DNA from: Calendula officinalis
Taxonomy: Eukaryota; Streptophyta; Magnoliopsida; Asterales; Asteraceae
Assembly: GCA_963853835.1 (NCBI GenBank)
Contig: OY970820.1
Span: 51,580,407 to 51,644,406 of the forward strand
DNA: 64,000 nucleotides
Direction: 5' to 3'
In this document: positions 46,132 to 58,705 of the stretch, piece after piece
Layout: every line of letters starts with the position of its first letter
How positions within the stretch are numbered: the first letter of the stretch is position 1
The notes under the pieces: model-generated
Told to the model about the DNA's origin: nothing
What the model saw: only the letters and a program-made list of their open reading frames with translations
Database searches by the model: none
Position numbers and translations under genes: made by a program

Positions 46132-48891
46132 TGTAACACCCTAAAATTTACAAGATTTTTAAAACTTTTAAATACAAAATTAAAATCAAAGGTCCCATAA
46201 ATAAAGCTCCGGTATAAATATTTAACATTTAAAAATGTATTTATTGCGGAAATAGTTAAAAATAAAATGAAGTGTTTTAAAATATTAATTGCTGTCCACA
46301 TCAGTAACGAAACGATACAGCGGTCAACCGTCCACCTTCTCCTTTCCTTTGCTGGTACCTGAAACAATGTGGGGGAAAATAGGGGTCAGCTGGAGAAGCT
46401 GAGTGAATAGTCTCAAAATGCATACAATCATAACATACAACACATGAGGGCACATCGGTGTACTCCTACTCAGAATCTACTCGATTAATTACTCAGATTT
46501 ATTTCTCAGATTTTATTACTCAGATTTTAATTTATATAGCGCGCTTGTGTGACTTGGGACGAGAGATCAACCTCGACCCTCCTCACACCTCAGATAGGCA
46601 TAAGCCAAAAACTCAGACGGGAGTGATCCCAAAACTCAGACTGGAATATTCCCAAAAACTCAGACGGGAATGATCCCAAAAACTCAGACGGGAATAATTC
46701 CAAAAACTCAGACGGGAGGTGATCCCAGGCATATAGCCAAAAACTCAGATGTGTATTATTATGTTTTATTATCTCTTTAACATAATTATCTCAGATGCCC
46801 TAGCAAGTAGTAGCACAGAATGACCCTGTGCCGAGCTCGGTTACCCAGGCACAATGTCTCAGATTAAAATAAATCAACAGCTGCTCAGATACTCAGATAG
46901 CATGTCCAACTCAGATAACAACTCAAACTCAGATAGCAGATCAAACTCAGATAACAGCACAAGCTCAGATAACAATTATGGTGCAAGAAATGTAACATAT
47001 AAGTCATGCATGTACAACGTTAAAACTGAATACACGGTGAGAATACTCACCTCGGAAACGTAAGCTCCAAAGGTTCCCGAAATCAGAAGATACCGCACGT
47101 TATCTCTTAGACGGACCTAAAACCAAAAAACGAAACCCGAAATTAAAATCCTACCCAAGGGCTTATTTCAGAAAACTGGCAGCCCCCGTCGGTCTCACGG
47201 GAACTGCCATAACTCTTAAATGGTTCAATAGATTTTCCTCATCTTTTTACCATGGCTAGAAGACAATCAGAATTACGATTTACTGTGAGACGGTCACTGG
47301 CCAAAACAGCCTCTAGGTGTCTCAAAACAGTGATGCAAGACAGACATGCTGCACAGGTCATTTTCCTAACAGCAGCATACTATATCAACTATAACTTTTA
47401 AACCGTACTTCGGATTAACGAGCGGGTTGCGGCGTTGGAAAGCTAACTCAGAAACCAAGGTCCCAGCACGGGCCAAAAACCAAAAAGAGTATTTTAAGTA
47501 TGCCAAAAACAGTTTACCACCGAAGACAGATTCTGCCACAAAGTGTTGCTTAAAAGAATTCGTTTTAACAATCCGCCTCGTTACCGAAAGAACTCGAGCA
47601 CTTAGTATTATACTCAGCAGCTCTAGGTCATAAACTACTAGGGTTAACTACGGTCTTTAACTTTCATGGTAAAAGATTCCCGATTGGGAAACCAAGAACC
47701 TTAAGGTTCGGTTTTCCGGTTTTGTCTCGATTAATAAAACGACTAAGCAACTAGACAACGGACATAAATTCTCAACGATAAATCAGACCCATGAACCTCG
47801 AAACCAAAACCCGAACCCTACATGGGTTTGGTCTCCACCTGTCTAAAACCGCATCCCTTAAACCTTATTAAAATAAAACAGATTAGCAAAATGATCGACG
47901 GGAAAACTCAAAACCAACGGGTTAAAGGTTTGAGAACTACCGAACACAATTCCACCTGTTGGCTCTATCCTTTAGCTCGATCCTTATGTGACTTTGCTCG
48001 GGAATACCCGATGCCCAATTGCATCGCCGGCTCTTCTGTTCAAGTCTTCCACAGACTTACATCAAAACTAAAACACCACCGAATTGATCACCGATTAGAG
48101 TAATCTTCGCCCAAAATTCTGTTCGATCGAGCAGCATTAGAAAACAAACAGAAACACGGGATTAATAAGAGTTGAAAGATGACGAAGGAAAGAACAGAAA
48201 AACGAATTCAACGGGTACCAGTGTTAATCGAAATTCCCTACACCGAGTTGAAGTATTCGATCGAGCAATGAAGATCGTCCATGGGTTCTTGTTCTGCCGA
48301 TCGCTGCTTGGTTCGAATGGAAGGGTAATCTGCCGACTAATTAGGGTAGCGGAAATTAGAAGTGCTCGTCCTTAACAATCCGTGATATACATGGAAGGAA
48401 TTAACGAACAAGGCTGGACACAAGCCCAAGGTCTCGAGCCCACTAAAGTCACTAAACAACCGGGCTTCCTTCCTCTCTACATCTCGCCAGGTTAGGAACA
48501 CAAGCAATTCGGTATTGGGCCTTCTTTTGGTCAGTTCAAAGTAAGCAAGGAATAAAGATCGGGCTCGGCCTTGGCCTACGGCCGGCCTCAACCCGATACG
48601 AAAACTAAACAACAATAAATTAATAAAGACTCGGAATTTAAACAATTAGCGGGATTAACTGATTCACACTCGGTTAATAACATTAGCGCGGAACAAAAAA
48701 AGAATGCAATAAAATCCATAAAATGAGTAGTCACGAAACGACACGCATAATTAAATTACTTAAACCCGAAACGTCACACTTTAATCAATTTACATACCCA
48801 ATTACTGCTCGATCAACTCATAGTCCAATAAAACGTAATTTAAACTTAATTTAAATTATTATTTAATTCTCAGAAATTTCAGGGCGTTACA
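46132..48891 (-). mobile_element. Solo LTR of Gypsy type, 2.76 kb
   Basis: Minus strand starts TGTAACGCCCTGAAATTT and ends TTTTAGGGTGTTACA. Perfect target duplications agcag lie at 46,127-46,131 and 48,892-48,896. The ends closely resemble those of the Gypsy LTR at 60,849-63,045 (TGTAACGACC...GGTGTTACA), which has a PPT beside it; on that ground I call it an LTR. It has no internal region. Orientation rests on that comparison. Confidence 0.75.
46600..46985. repeat. Minisatellites inside the solo LTR
   Basis: About six copies of a ~24-bp unit (caaaaactcagacgggaatg) at 46,605-46,750, then a run of ~16-18-bp units (aactcagataaca-like) at 46,885-46,980. Both share the word actcaga. Confidence 0.85.
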
Positions 48892-48896
48892 AGCAG

Positions 48897-51060
48897 TTTC
48901 GAGATGAAAACATGTTTTCTCGAATATCCTTAAAACTCAACAAGTTACGACTGGAACTTGGATAATATAAGGCTTCATTTATGGTTAAAATAGTACCATT
49001 TGACAACATATATTGGGCTATACCAAAGCCTAGGGTCGACGGGCCCGAAATGGTTATCAATGAAGTTACTTTTAGGCGTAATGTTGATAAAGTAGTCCTT
49101 ATATTTTATGAAAGTGTATATGAATACCACAATCAACCAGACTATCAACATACCCAATATACATGCCTTAAAGTAAAAAAATAATTTGAAGTTGGTCACA
49201 CGTATTGTTTAATTTCATAAGGAATAAAGCAACTTTAAATTATCTCGAAAAACATAATCAATGTGAACAAACCATAGTCCAAAAGATAACCATTATCCAA
49301 ATGGGAAAGCATAATCCAAATAAAACATAATTTAGAAGCTTAACAATAGCTCTAATATTGGATTTAGTTATCATATAAAATGATAGTTTATATGCTTATG
49401 GTTTGTATGAGCATAAACTGTGTGTCGAATCAGCAGGTTCGAAAAAACACAAGTGCGAATGGTTCTCACTTATCGAACGACAGGTCGATTTATAGACACC
49501 AATTCATCATATGTATATAACCACATTCGGGGGAAAGATTATTTAGTCAACCCTTTTCAGTAGCTCTATTCGAATACAACCAGGAAACACGGTGAGGGTG
49601 GACAGCGCTTGTGCGTATCGGAACCACCCATCATTAGGAGTCAGAAAAACCGCATATCTTTCCTAGACATTGTAATAAGAATATGTGAGCCTGTTTGGGG
49701 ATGATGTATAATATCTTTCACTTGGGTAGTTTTAATACAATGCTCATAAGTCCGCATTTTTCGATTTGAGTTCGCATGGACTAATAGCGTAATTCACACA
49801 TTGTGATTCGCTAACAATAAGGATAATCATTTCACAAATGAATTATCAATTTGTATGTTCATGTTTTAAAAAAAGTCAACTTTCAAATACGAAAGAAAGT
49901 GTAACAAAATCATTATATGCCAATGCATCCATAATTGATGGTTAATTAGTCCAAAACTATAATTTTTTTTTAACAAAAAATATAACAACTAATTAATGAA
50001 CATACTATTTTTTTTCTTTATCCACTATTAGAAGTGTTTATACAATATGATCTTAAAAATATTTGTATGGTTATCAAAATCATTTAAAAAAAATTATAAT
50101 TCATATGAATTCACTATGAAACCAAATTTATTTAATACTATACATATTGTTTCATGACTAATTTTATAATTTTGTAAGAAAACAAATGTTGGAACCATCA
50201 AAAGTTTGATAAGCTTTTCTTAGAATGAAACATCACAATTCATAATTTTTCATTATTAAATTCTATAGAAAATAAACTTTATGATAACTTTTGAATAAAT
50301 ATGATCATTTTAATGACTAATCAATTATATTTAATACTAATTAATGTCATATTGAAACGAAACATTAATAATAATTAATATTTCACAAATTGTTAATAAG
50401 TTCATGTAATAATTTAGCAACTTTAATTTGACAATAACAAACATTAAGAAAATGTATTCAAATACTGGTTGAAATAACCCATTATGAACATAAGAATTAT
50501 TCTTTGCATACATTCAATTTATATAATTCACAAACTGATATTAATATTTTCAACTTCCTTATAGTGATTGTTGTTTGAAAAATATTAACGTTTATAAATT
50601 AGTAGAAAATGAGAAAAAATTATCATGATCTCATATATATAAACACTTTAACAAAATGCATAAAATCGCCATGATTCAATTTCACTAAAACAAACATTTA
50701 ATCTCATTGATATTTTATTTAATATCACCAAATAAAACCATAAATTGAATCAACTATTTTGTGGTCTTTTTTTCTTCAAAAAGTATTTGTTTGAAACAAC
50801 ATATTATGTCGTTTGAATTTAAAAAAATATATAATATATATTTGATTATGTTCATATATACTTTAATCAAATAACAACCATTCAAATACATTTTTCATAT
50901 AATTTTCTCTTCAAAGCGTATGAATTAAAAATAAATATATGTATAATGGTTCAAGAAAAAACTTACATTGTAATATGTTGGAAGAACAATCTTTAACTTT
51001 TCGATTTGTTACTTCTCGAACGACGAACTTGGAACAACTTAAAGTAAAGTGCCGATAACG
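48897..51060 (-). other. 5' part of decayed Copia element, gag not recognisable
   Basis: Between the right LTR and the integrase remnant lie 2.1 kb of AT-rich sequence where gag and protease should be. Only a short open frame (49,199-48,975, minus) is seen; it does not match gag motifs. The gag may be deleted or decayed beyond recognition. Confidence 0.5.
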
Positions 51061-51301
51061 TGTTGTAATGCAAATTAGCTCAACTCAAATAATCACAACA
51101 ACATTCTCATTAGACATGATACAAGTGGTACAAATGATACATATGATACAAGAAGACAAGATGCAATGGACACAACTACATAACATCCCTACTTATAAGG
51201 TAGATATTGGTAGACTAATGGGTGTACACTTTATGTACATAAAGTGTACTTATGATTGTGTTAAATACTAATCAACCACTCATCAAATATGAGTTACAAC
51301 A
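51061..51301 (-). repeat. 5' LTR (minus) of decayed Copia element
   Basis: 241 bp, 2 differences from the left copy by hand count; followed by gtctt. Confidence 0.93.
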
Positions 51302-51306
51302 GTCTT

Positions 51307-51989
51307 CATTTTCTTTTATTAAATTTAGCATTTTAGCCCTTCCTTTAAGTGCATGATTGTCATTTGGGATGAAATTGCTATGTATGAATAAATATTACTC
51401 TGCACGAATCACCTCTCGTTGCATTATTAATAAATATCGAAATTTTATGCAAACTACATACAATGTATTATAAATTTATAACCTTATCCGAATAATATTG
51501 ATTTTTTTTTTTTTTTTTTTTTGAAAAGAAAAACAATATTAACGATTTAAGACCTTGATCGTTGTTTACAAAAAAATAGATCATTGTTTACAAAAGAATA
51601 GTATTATACGTTATACAATATACAATAGTTTACTTATTGGACACCTTTAACATATACTATAAATTATTTACTAGATTGTTAAAAATATAAATATATATTC
51701 CATTCATATTAAGTTTTTACTTTAGTTTAGAAAATCCTTGACTTGTTGTTATGCCTTTGTTAATATCTATTAAAAAAAATTCAAAACATTAATGATATAT
51801 TTATACCATATTATGACATTTGCCATTTGTACTCAAACTAAGGAGCATATGTGCTCACATTACGGACTTTGTAAAGATACATATTATATTTATAGACTAA
51901 TTTATTCATCGTATTACATGAAATATTATTTTATATGAAAGAAAACCACTCTATTAAAAAAATATTATTCATGTATTGTGGATGAATTA
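51307..51989. other. Intergenic, no gene seen
   Basis: AT-rich, with a 20-bp T run near 51,502-51,521. Confidence 0.5.
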
Positions 51990-51991
51990 TA

Positions 51992-52488
51992 CTTTCTCCG
52001 TTTCAAAATAAGTGATACATTTTGTATCTCACGGTTTTTGAGCAAAAATTATAGTGAATGTTAATTAGATTAAATTAGATAGTTAGTTGATGATGGATGA
52101 GTCCCACAAATTTTGATTAAGTGAAGTTTTTTTTTTTTGAACGACAAGTTAGTAAGTTAGTGTTCGAACCTAGACAATAACATCCACAAGGGGCAATATG
52201 TATTCTCTCGAACCCTCCACCTATGAGGAATAAACCCACCACCTTTTAATCTCCAAGTTATGTCTACAACAAGCCTTGAACCCACAACCTTTGAAGGAAA
52301 ACTCAAGGCTATTCTTGGTGGTCAATTGATCTAGACCAATTGGTTGATTAAGTGATGTTAATGAAGTTAAAAAATAAAAGTAAGGTAAATGAATTATTTT
52401 ACTATATTAAATAAGAAAATTAGGTGTGAGCCCCACTATCTTTTACCAAATAAGGTCAAATGTATCACTTATTTTGAAATGAAGAAAA
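51992..52488. mobile_element. Stowaway-like MITE carrying a SINE
   Basis: Left end ctttctccgtttcaaaataa and right end inverted ttttcttcatttcaaaataa; the inverted match extends through gtgatacattt. TA flanks on both sides (51,990-51,991 and 52,489-52,490). Without the SINE and its duplicated site it is about 266 bp. Confidence 0.8.
52129..52343 (-). mobile_element. SINE with poly(A) tail and 16-bp TSD
   Basis: Target duplications ttgattaagtga(a/t)gtt at 52,113-52,128 and 52,344-52,359. The T run at the left edge is the poly(A) tail on the minus strand. Read on the minus strand from 52,343, tggtctagatcaattgacc (box A-like) is followed by gtgggttcaaggc (box B-like), as in tRNA-derived plant SINEs. 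Body about 205 bp. Confidence 0.75.
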
Positions 52489-52905
52489 TAACATTTTCCC
52501 CTGAGAAATGGTATTATCAATAATATCTTAATTTTAAGACAAATATAAGTATTAAAATACCCTCACGTATTATTATGTGTACACTTTTTCATACACATAC
52601 TTTCTTAAAAATTTACCTTTAATAAATAAAATATATTAAATAAAAGTAAGTCAATGCGAACAAAAATTCAACCTATAAAATATTTAAATGTAAAATAAAA
52701 ATAGTCTCAAGTAAACAATTTTCTTTTAAAGGCAACCGTATAATTTGAAGTATTCCGATATACATATAACCCAAGACCAATAATATATGGGTGAGGATCT
52801 ATAGAAAAGCATTACTAATTAGAAAACATAAAAAAATCATTATGACCTTTAGATAACAATAGAGGCTAGATTAAAAGTATAAAAAAACACGCGCACCCCT
52901 TTTGG

Positions 52906-53530
52906 CAATGTTTTCGTGACTGGGTCCGACCGGCCAGTCGGACCGGTCGAACCGGAAAAAATACATAGAGCCGGTCCAACTAAGCGGGTCAAAAGCTAAA
53001 AAATGGACCGGATTGAACCGCTAGGTTTGTTAGCAAACCAGGTTGAACCGGAGAAAAAACCCAAAATTGACCGGATTTAACATTTAACTAGTCTCAAACG
53101 AATCAAAACGAAAGGAGAAGATTCCATTGAGCTCCTCTCAAAAGTTTCCTCCGTGTGTCAAATGTATAGAGTTGGTAACTGTTAAGTTTTTCCCCCCCAC
53201 AGCGATGTGGGATGGAAAAGTTCTCTCTTCAAATTGAGGCTTTTTTCTTCTCCCACAACAACGAAGTAATGGACTCCTACTAACTTACAGTTACTTAAAG
53301 ATATTAGGGGATATTTTTTTTATTCTTTTCATATATTGATGCCAGGTAGAGTTATCCTAAGTTTATAAACATTTATCTAGTTTTGAGGTTGTATAAAATA
53401 TTACATATTTAGCTAAAATTTATAAAATAACGAATAATATTGTAATCCGGTCCAATCGTCCGGTTCAACCGGTTAGACCGTTTTTAAGACATTAGCCGGT
53501 CCGGTTCAAAACCCCGGTTTTAAAACTTTG
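52906..53530. mobile_element. hAT-like MITE rich in ACCGG words
   Basis: Ends CAATGTTTTCGTGACTGG and, inverted, CAAAGTTTTAAAACCGG. Near-perfect 8-bp target duplications ccttttgg (52,898-52,905) and ctttttgg (53,531-53,538). Sub-terminal regions are full of ccggt/accgg words in both directions. No coding sequence. Confidence 0.65.
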
Positions 53531-53538
53531 CTTTTTGG

Positions 53539-54150
53539 TTTGGGTGAAATCCGGATTAAAACAAGCAAAAAGGGCAAATATGTAAAATTAAGTCTCTCAC
53601 CTAAGAATAGGGGTTTTCCTCCTCTTTCAATAATGACGTGTCTCTCTCTCACTCTGTAACACACATATGCGACGACGAGATAGGATGTCAAAAGGTTTCA
53701 ATCGAATAATCACATATACACGGTATCAATCGGTGAATCACTGGTCTAGAGCTTCAATCGACGATTAGGTATTTGTCTTCGACTCAATTGACGAAGGAAA
53801 CTCATGTTTTGAATCCTGATTATCGGGCTACTCCCAGTCACGATTTTAGGGCTACTCTAGGCGATTCAAGCAGATTTCAAGGCTATTCAGTAAGTGCTTC
53901 TTTTTCGTGTGTTTAATTGTTACGTTTCATGTCAAGAGCAGATTTTTTTTATGTTTAAATTAGTTTTCGAGAAATTAGTTTGATTGAGATTATAAATGTG
54001 TTACAATAAGATCGAAAATACATTTGTAAGTGTTAACTAAACTGTTACAATTTCATGTGGCTCACTTCAGTGTTATGGATACATGAACACTAAATTTTAT
54101 CGATTGTTAATTGAGTTACAAGCTGTGATTTTGAATGTATGCTCTTATTG
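53539..54150. other. No gene called
   Basis: Possible left edge of the Ulp1-bearing region; contains tctctctctcactctgtaac and a few short open stretches, nothing recognisable. Confidence 0.4.
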
Positions 54151-57100
54151 TCTATTTTGTGTATGCATTTGCATTTGCAGATGAGAAAATGCATATTGTT
54201 TGTTTGGTCCAGGTAGTGATATTTAAACTTTATTAACACAAAATGCTAATTTGCTTCCTACATTGCAGGTAAAAATAAGGTTGTAAATGAGAAAGACGTT
54301 CAATTCTTTCATTAACAGATACAAGATGAAAATAAGATCACAAACACGAGATTCTACAAGATGAAAATCGATGCAATCTAGGGTTAACGAAGGTAAAAGA
54401 AAGAAGACTAGCTACTAACATAGATGAGGAAGTTTTTGTGCGGAAACAAAAAAGAGAAACAATATTGATGAAGTTCAAGAAGGTAATCACTCATTTTTAT
54501 TTTCGTTTATGCATTTGCATTTCTGTGTATGCATGTTTGGGTTTAATTCTTTAAATGTGAGGTGATTATGCATGTGTGTATATGCATTGTATTATTGGAA
54601 AAAGAATTATGAACATATGTAACATGTGGATTATAGAAATAGAGGAAAATGAAGAAACGCAAGGAGAAAGTGAAGAAATCGAAAGTTATAGTGATGGTTG
54701 CGTGTCACCTGTTATGCAAATCTACCTAAAAAAGAAAAAGAATGCCGGTACATAAGGAAGCAGTAAAGGAGAGGGAAATAGTAAAAGAAAAGGAACAAAA
54801 AAAGGATAAGGAAGTAAGAAATCAAAAGAAAGCAACAACGGAGAAGCAAACGGAAGGTGTGTATTCATCCCTTATTGCAAAAAGCATTATGTAACATGTA
54901 ATATTTGCATTTAAAATTTCAAAAAAGGTATGTGTGTATGCATTTGCATTGCTATGTGTAGAAAGTAAAAAAAAAAATGAAAAACGTAATATATTTGCAT
55001 TTAAAGGTCATGGAGTATATTTACTGAAAATGCAAATGCAAACGCAACAGATAATATTCGAAAACAGAACCGTAAAATAAATTTTAGGAAATAACTACAT
55101 ATAATGAAAATGCGAATGCAACTGACATTATGTAAGACATGAAAAACAGTCTAGATAGGTATGATAAAATGAAAATGCAAATTCAACTATAAAAATATGA
55201 AAATGCAATAATGAATGTCAATTTTGTTTTTATATACTGATGGAAGTTCAATTTGATACACATCATAACAGATATAAGATATGAAGTTTTGTTTAAAGGA
55301 AGCAAAAATTAAAAAAGTTGATTTATGTGACAAAATGAAACCAAGACTTGTAGAAAATGATAACTAAACAAAGGAAAATTACACAAATCCTGGAGTTTTT
55401 GCAATGAGGCACATGGAAACTTACTTTGGAGAGATGTCACCATCATGGAATACACACGAATGGAAGACAAGGTTTAACACAAAAAGAGCTGACAAGAATT
55501 GGCGCCTGGAAAAGCTAAGAGAAATATATGCTGCAAAGATATTGCTTGCTGATATATATAAAGAGAAAAAATGTGGTGGTTAAATATGTTGAAGAGTATC
55601 AAAAACTAAGAAAAGAAGAAATTAAGGATTGCAAATGCTGAAGATGCTCAAGTAAGAATCATGGACATGTTATGTAGGAGTCGGAAAGAAATGGATGTTG
55701 ATCTAACTATAAATTAGGTTTGTTATGTATAACTATAAACTAGGTAATTTGTTGGCTTTTGATAATACGGATTGCTTGATTTAGGTGGTTGAATGTATTT
55801 TTGAGGTTGGTTTTTTCAAACTTATTAGTGATTATTGTGATTCTGATTCTTTTTCTTTGTTTTGGCTATGATATTCAATACAACAAGTGCAGGTTCACAA
55901 AATTTGATCACTTAGTGATGATACATGAAAAGGTAAAGGATAATAGAAACTTCAAAAAATATATATATGCAATGAAAATGCAAATGCATCTATGAAAATG
56001 TAAATGCAATTATCATTATGCGAAACAATTGGATAAAATTTTAGAGAATAACTAGGTTTAATGAAAACGCCAAAAAAATGGTAATATTGAAAAGGAAAAA
56101 TGCAAAAACTAATGATTGAAACAGAACTAGTATTTATAAGTTCACGCTATAACTGTATAAGATGAAAGGCAAGTATGAAGGTGAAAATGCAACTGCAAGT
56201 ACGAAAATGTGTATGCAACCTTAGTATTTAAGACGGAAACTAGAAAAGTTAAAGTTCAAATTACATAAAAAAAATGAAACTGCAGGTATGAAAATGCAAA
56301 TGCAACTGAGTTTTTGAAGCAGAAACATAATGTAAAAAAAACTGCTTGAATTCAACTATGAGTATGAAAGTGCAAATGCAACTGACATTATTTAAAACAT
56401 AATTATTATTTTAAAATTCAGGGAATAACTAGATATAATGAAAATGTAAATGCCAAAGTATGTTTAACTACATTTGGTAAAAATACAAAATGAAACCAAT
56501 AAAAAAAATAATGTGTCACTCAAGAAAACTTTGCATCATCACATGGTTGTTGCGCTTTTTTTATGTGCATCTTCAACTTTTTTTCTTTCTGCACACGTGC
56601 ATATATTATGCGGATCACGACTTTCACGGTAACCACACTTTCTCCACTAACTCCAACATCAATTTCATTATATAAATGCACGTCATCTGAAACTTTCAAA
56701 GTGTCCATAGATTTACCATTAGTTACATTCTTACCATACTTAGAACACCTAAAAATATTAAGAGTAACAAGCTCACCATTTCTTAATGAGAGGGCATTCT
56801 GGGTAGATTTAATGGGCTCAAAGCCACCTAACTAGCATACTCTTTATAAAAATTTCAAGCATCGCCCAAATAACCAAATTGCATACCATTAATGGGTCAT
56901 TTAGAATTGGGAACATTAGGAACCCAATACTTATCACTAAGAGCAGAAATTTTTTAAAACCAATTCGAAGAAAAGCTGGAACATGATCAGAATCTGTATA
57001 TATAAAAAAACAAAATATATTAAAGCTACAAAACAAGGTTATACTTTAGAAACTAAGTACATAAGATGAAAACGCAATTGAAAAATATGAAAATGCAAAT

Positions 57101-57310
57101 GCAGTCATTATTTAATATTTCAGATGAAAATGCAAATTCTAGTCAGCTTTCCAGTCAGCTGTTTAATATTTCAGATGAAAATATAAATGCAAATTCCAGT
57201 TAGCTGTCTAATACTTCACATGAAAATGCAAATGCAAATTCCAGTTAGTTGTTTAAAATTTTAGATGAATACACAAATGCAAATGCGAGTATGAAAATGC
57301 AAATGCAGTA
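54150..57310. repeat. Field of dispersed ATGCAAAT motifs
   Basis: About 17 or more places with aaaatgcaaatgcaact-like words over 3.1 kb. From 54,150 to 54,960 they read tgcatttgcatt on the plus strand (about 54,165, 54,510, 54,935). From 55,025 on they read gaaaatgcaaatgcaa (about 55,027, 55,105, 55,972, 56,291, 56,366, 57,095, 57,220, 57,285 and more). The strand switch at about 55.0 kb is clean. At 57,110-57,270 they form a ~60-bp tandem array ending ccagttagctgtttaat. Confidence 0.85.
55386..55581 (+). pseudogene. Ulp1-type (C48) protease C-terminal fragment
   Basis: The frame reads GVFAMRHMETYFGEMSPSWN, then TRFNTKRADKNWRLEKLREI and YAAKILLADIY before stopping at about 55,581. The first block is the end of the Ulp1/SUMO-protease catalytic domain found in plant Mutator-like (Kaonashi type) and CACTA transposons. 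The residue pair before GVF, normally Asp-Cys with Cys catalytic, reads Asn-Pro here, so the fragment could not be active. No histidine/aspartate part is found upstream. It is probably a relic of a large DNA transposon whose borders I could not find. Confidence 0.65.
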
Positions 57311-57319
57311 CATCAAACA

Positions 57320-58620
57320 AATGTCTAAAATTTATGTATATTTGGTTCCAATCGATGTTAAAATATTTGTGTAAGCCAATTCCATCAATTTGCATATCGA
57401 AATATTTTGAATTAATTCCAAAGAAATTGCATATACATTAATTCCATCAATTTTCATTAATACCAAATTAGTAGCATCAAATTAGATGATATGTGACCTA
57501 TATAGATTTGGAGCCGATTGAGGAGCTGTGCGACATGTAGCAGATTGAGGAGGAGAAATCATGTGGACTTGAGCAGATTGAGCATGAGAAATTAGGAGAA
57601 ATCGTGTTTAAAATCACGTGAAATAGAAATCAAAATTAGGAGATTATAAATGAAACAGAGATTGAAAATTTGGAGTTGTTACTTACCTGAATCACTAGAT
57701 TTCGATTAAAGAGCCGGGGGTTTTTTGGTTCGTACGGGGGTTCTGCTCATATAGGAGAAATACAAATTATGAGATGATAAATAAAATTAAGATGCAGATT
57801 CGGTAATAAACGAAATAGAAACCGATACTTAGGAGATTTTACTTACCTGAACCTAGTTGATCATGTAATTTCAATGGGGAGCAAGGGTTCGTATGGTGGT
57901 GTCTGGAGATAGGGGAGAAGATGAGGAATGAGGGGAAATTAGAAATAACGTATATATCTTGTGAAGGAGAGGAACAATGACAATAATACCCTTAAATGCC
58001 CTTAAATGTTTTAACTAAATCAATACCCTTAATTGATTCTTTAACTTCTTCAAATAAGCTAACTTCTTTCTTGATTCATATTCATAACATATTACCCAAA
58101 TTGATAGAAACATCCATAGAGCAATTTTAATTATGGGATATTCTATTTATTATTAAAATGTGGAGATCGTTTCGAAGGGACTAATATAACTCCTAGTGGC
58201 ACCATGGCTTCCACATATTGATAAGTGGATTAGGTCATATATTGGGTACTTAATTGGAGAGCATGTGCCACAAACAAGTAATTAGGGAAAACCACACCAC
58301 ACCACCATAGGTGTCCTTGTGTGTGAGAAGGGCAGGGGACAAGTTCCTAAAGCATAATGTTTTCTTTAAACAATGCAATTAGTGACCATTTTGTTGATTT
58401 TAACTATTAAATTGGTTCTTGATATTTGAAGAAAAACCATGCAACGAGTAAATATGAACCGTTTTAAGATGGTCGATCTTAATGTTTGATGTAACTAATT
58501 TACTAGATTTACACAAATAATTTTCTTCATATGGTTTCAAGAAAGTGTCAAAGATTTTGAGACGGACACTTTAAAAGTTGATAACACATATGACACTAAT
58601 CTCGTGTATTACACGTTAGA
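57320..58620. other. No gene seen
   Basis: AT-rich spacer after the motif field. A pair of short direct repeats (cttacctgaa..., with ggggttctg / gggttcgtatggtgg nearby) lies at 57,680-57,900. Confidence 0.4.
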
Positions 58621-58629
58621 ATTAATCTG

Positions 58630-58705
58630 ATGATTGCCCAGCGGTAAAGGTGCCCGATATGATCTTTTAGAGGTTACGAGTTCAATCTCTTCCCTAGGCA
58701 ATATT
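58630..58705 (+). repeat. tRNA-like SINE head (possible)
   Basis: ttgcccagcggtaaaggtgc (box A-like) and ggttacgagttcaatctctt (box B-like) about 35 bp apart, as in tRNA-derived SINEs. No poly(A) tail or target duplication was pinned down, and a folded tRNA cannot be drawn, so it is not a tRNA gene. Confidence 0.4.

Larger units (their letters stand above)
33570..51301 (-). mobile_element. Decayed Copia element with near-identical LTRs, twice invaded
   Basis: LTRs of 241 bp (TGTTGTAATGC...GAGTTACAACA) at 33,570-33,810 and 51,061-51,301, with perfect target duplications gtctt (33,565-33,569 and 51,302-51,306). On the minus strand, the purine tract ccaagggggag precedes the left LTR and cgttatcggcac follows the right LTR. 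Coding remnants run integrase then RT then RNase H from right to left, which makes it Copia. It is invaded by a plus-strand Copia element (36,662-44,835) and a Gypsy-type solo LTR (46,132-48,891). By hand the LTRs differ at 2 of 241 positions, although all coding parts are full of stops and shifts. Confidence 0.93.

Noticed and set aside
58630..58705. tRNA gene
   Set aside because: Box A and B are recognisable, but acceptor and anticodon arms do not pair; a SINE head fits better.
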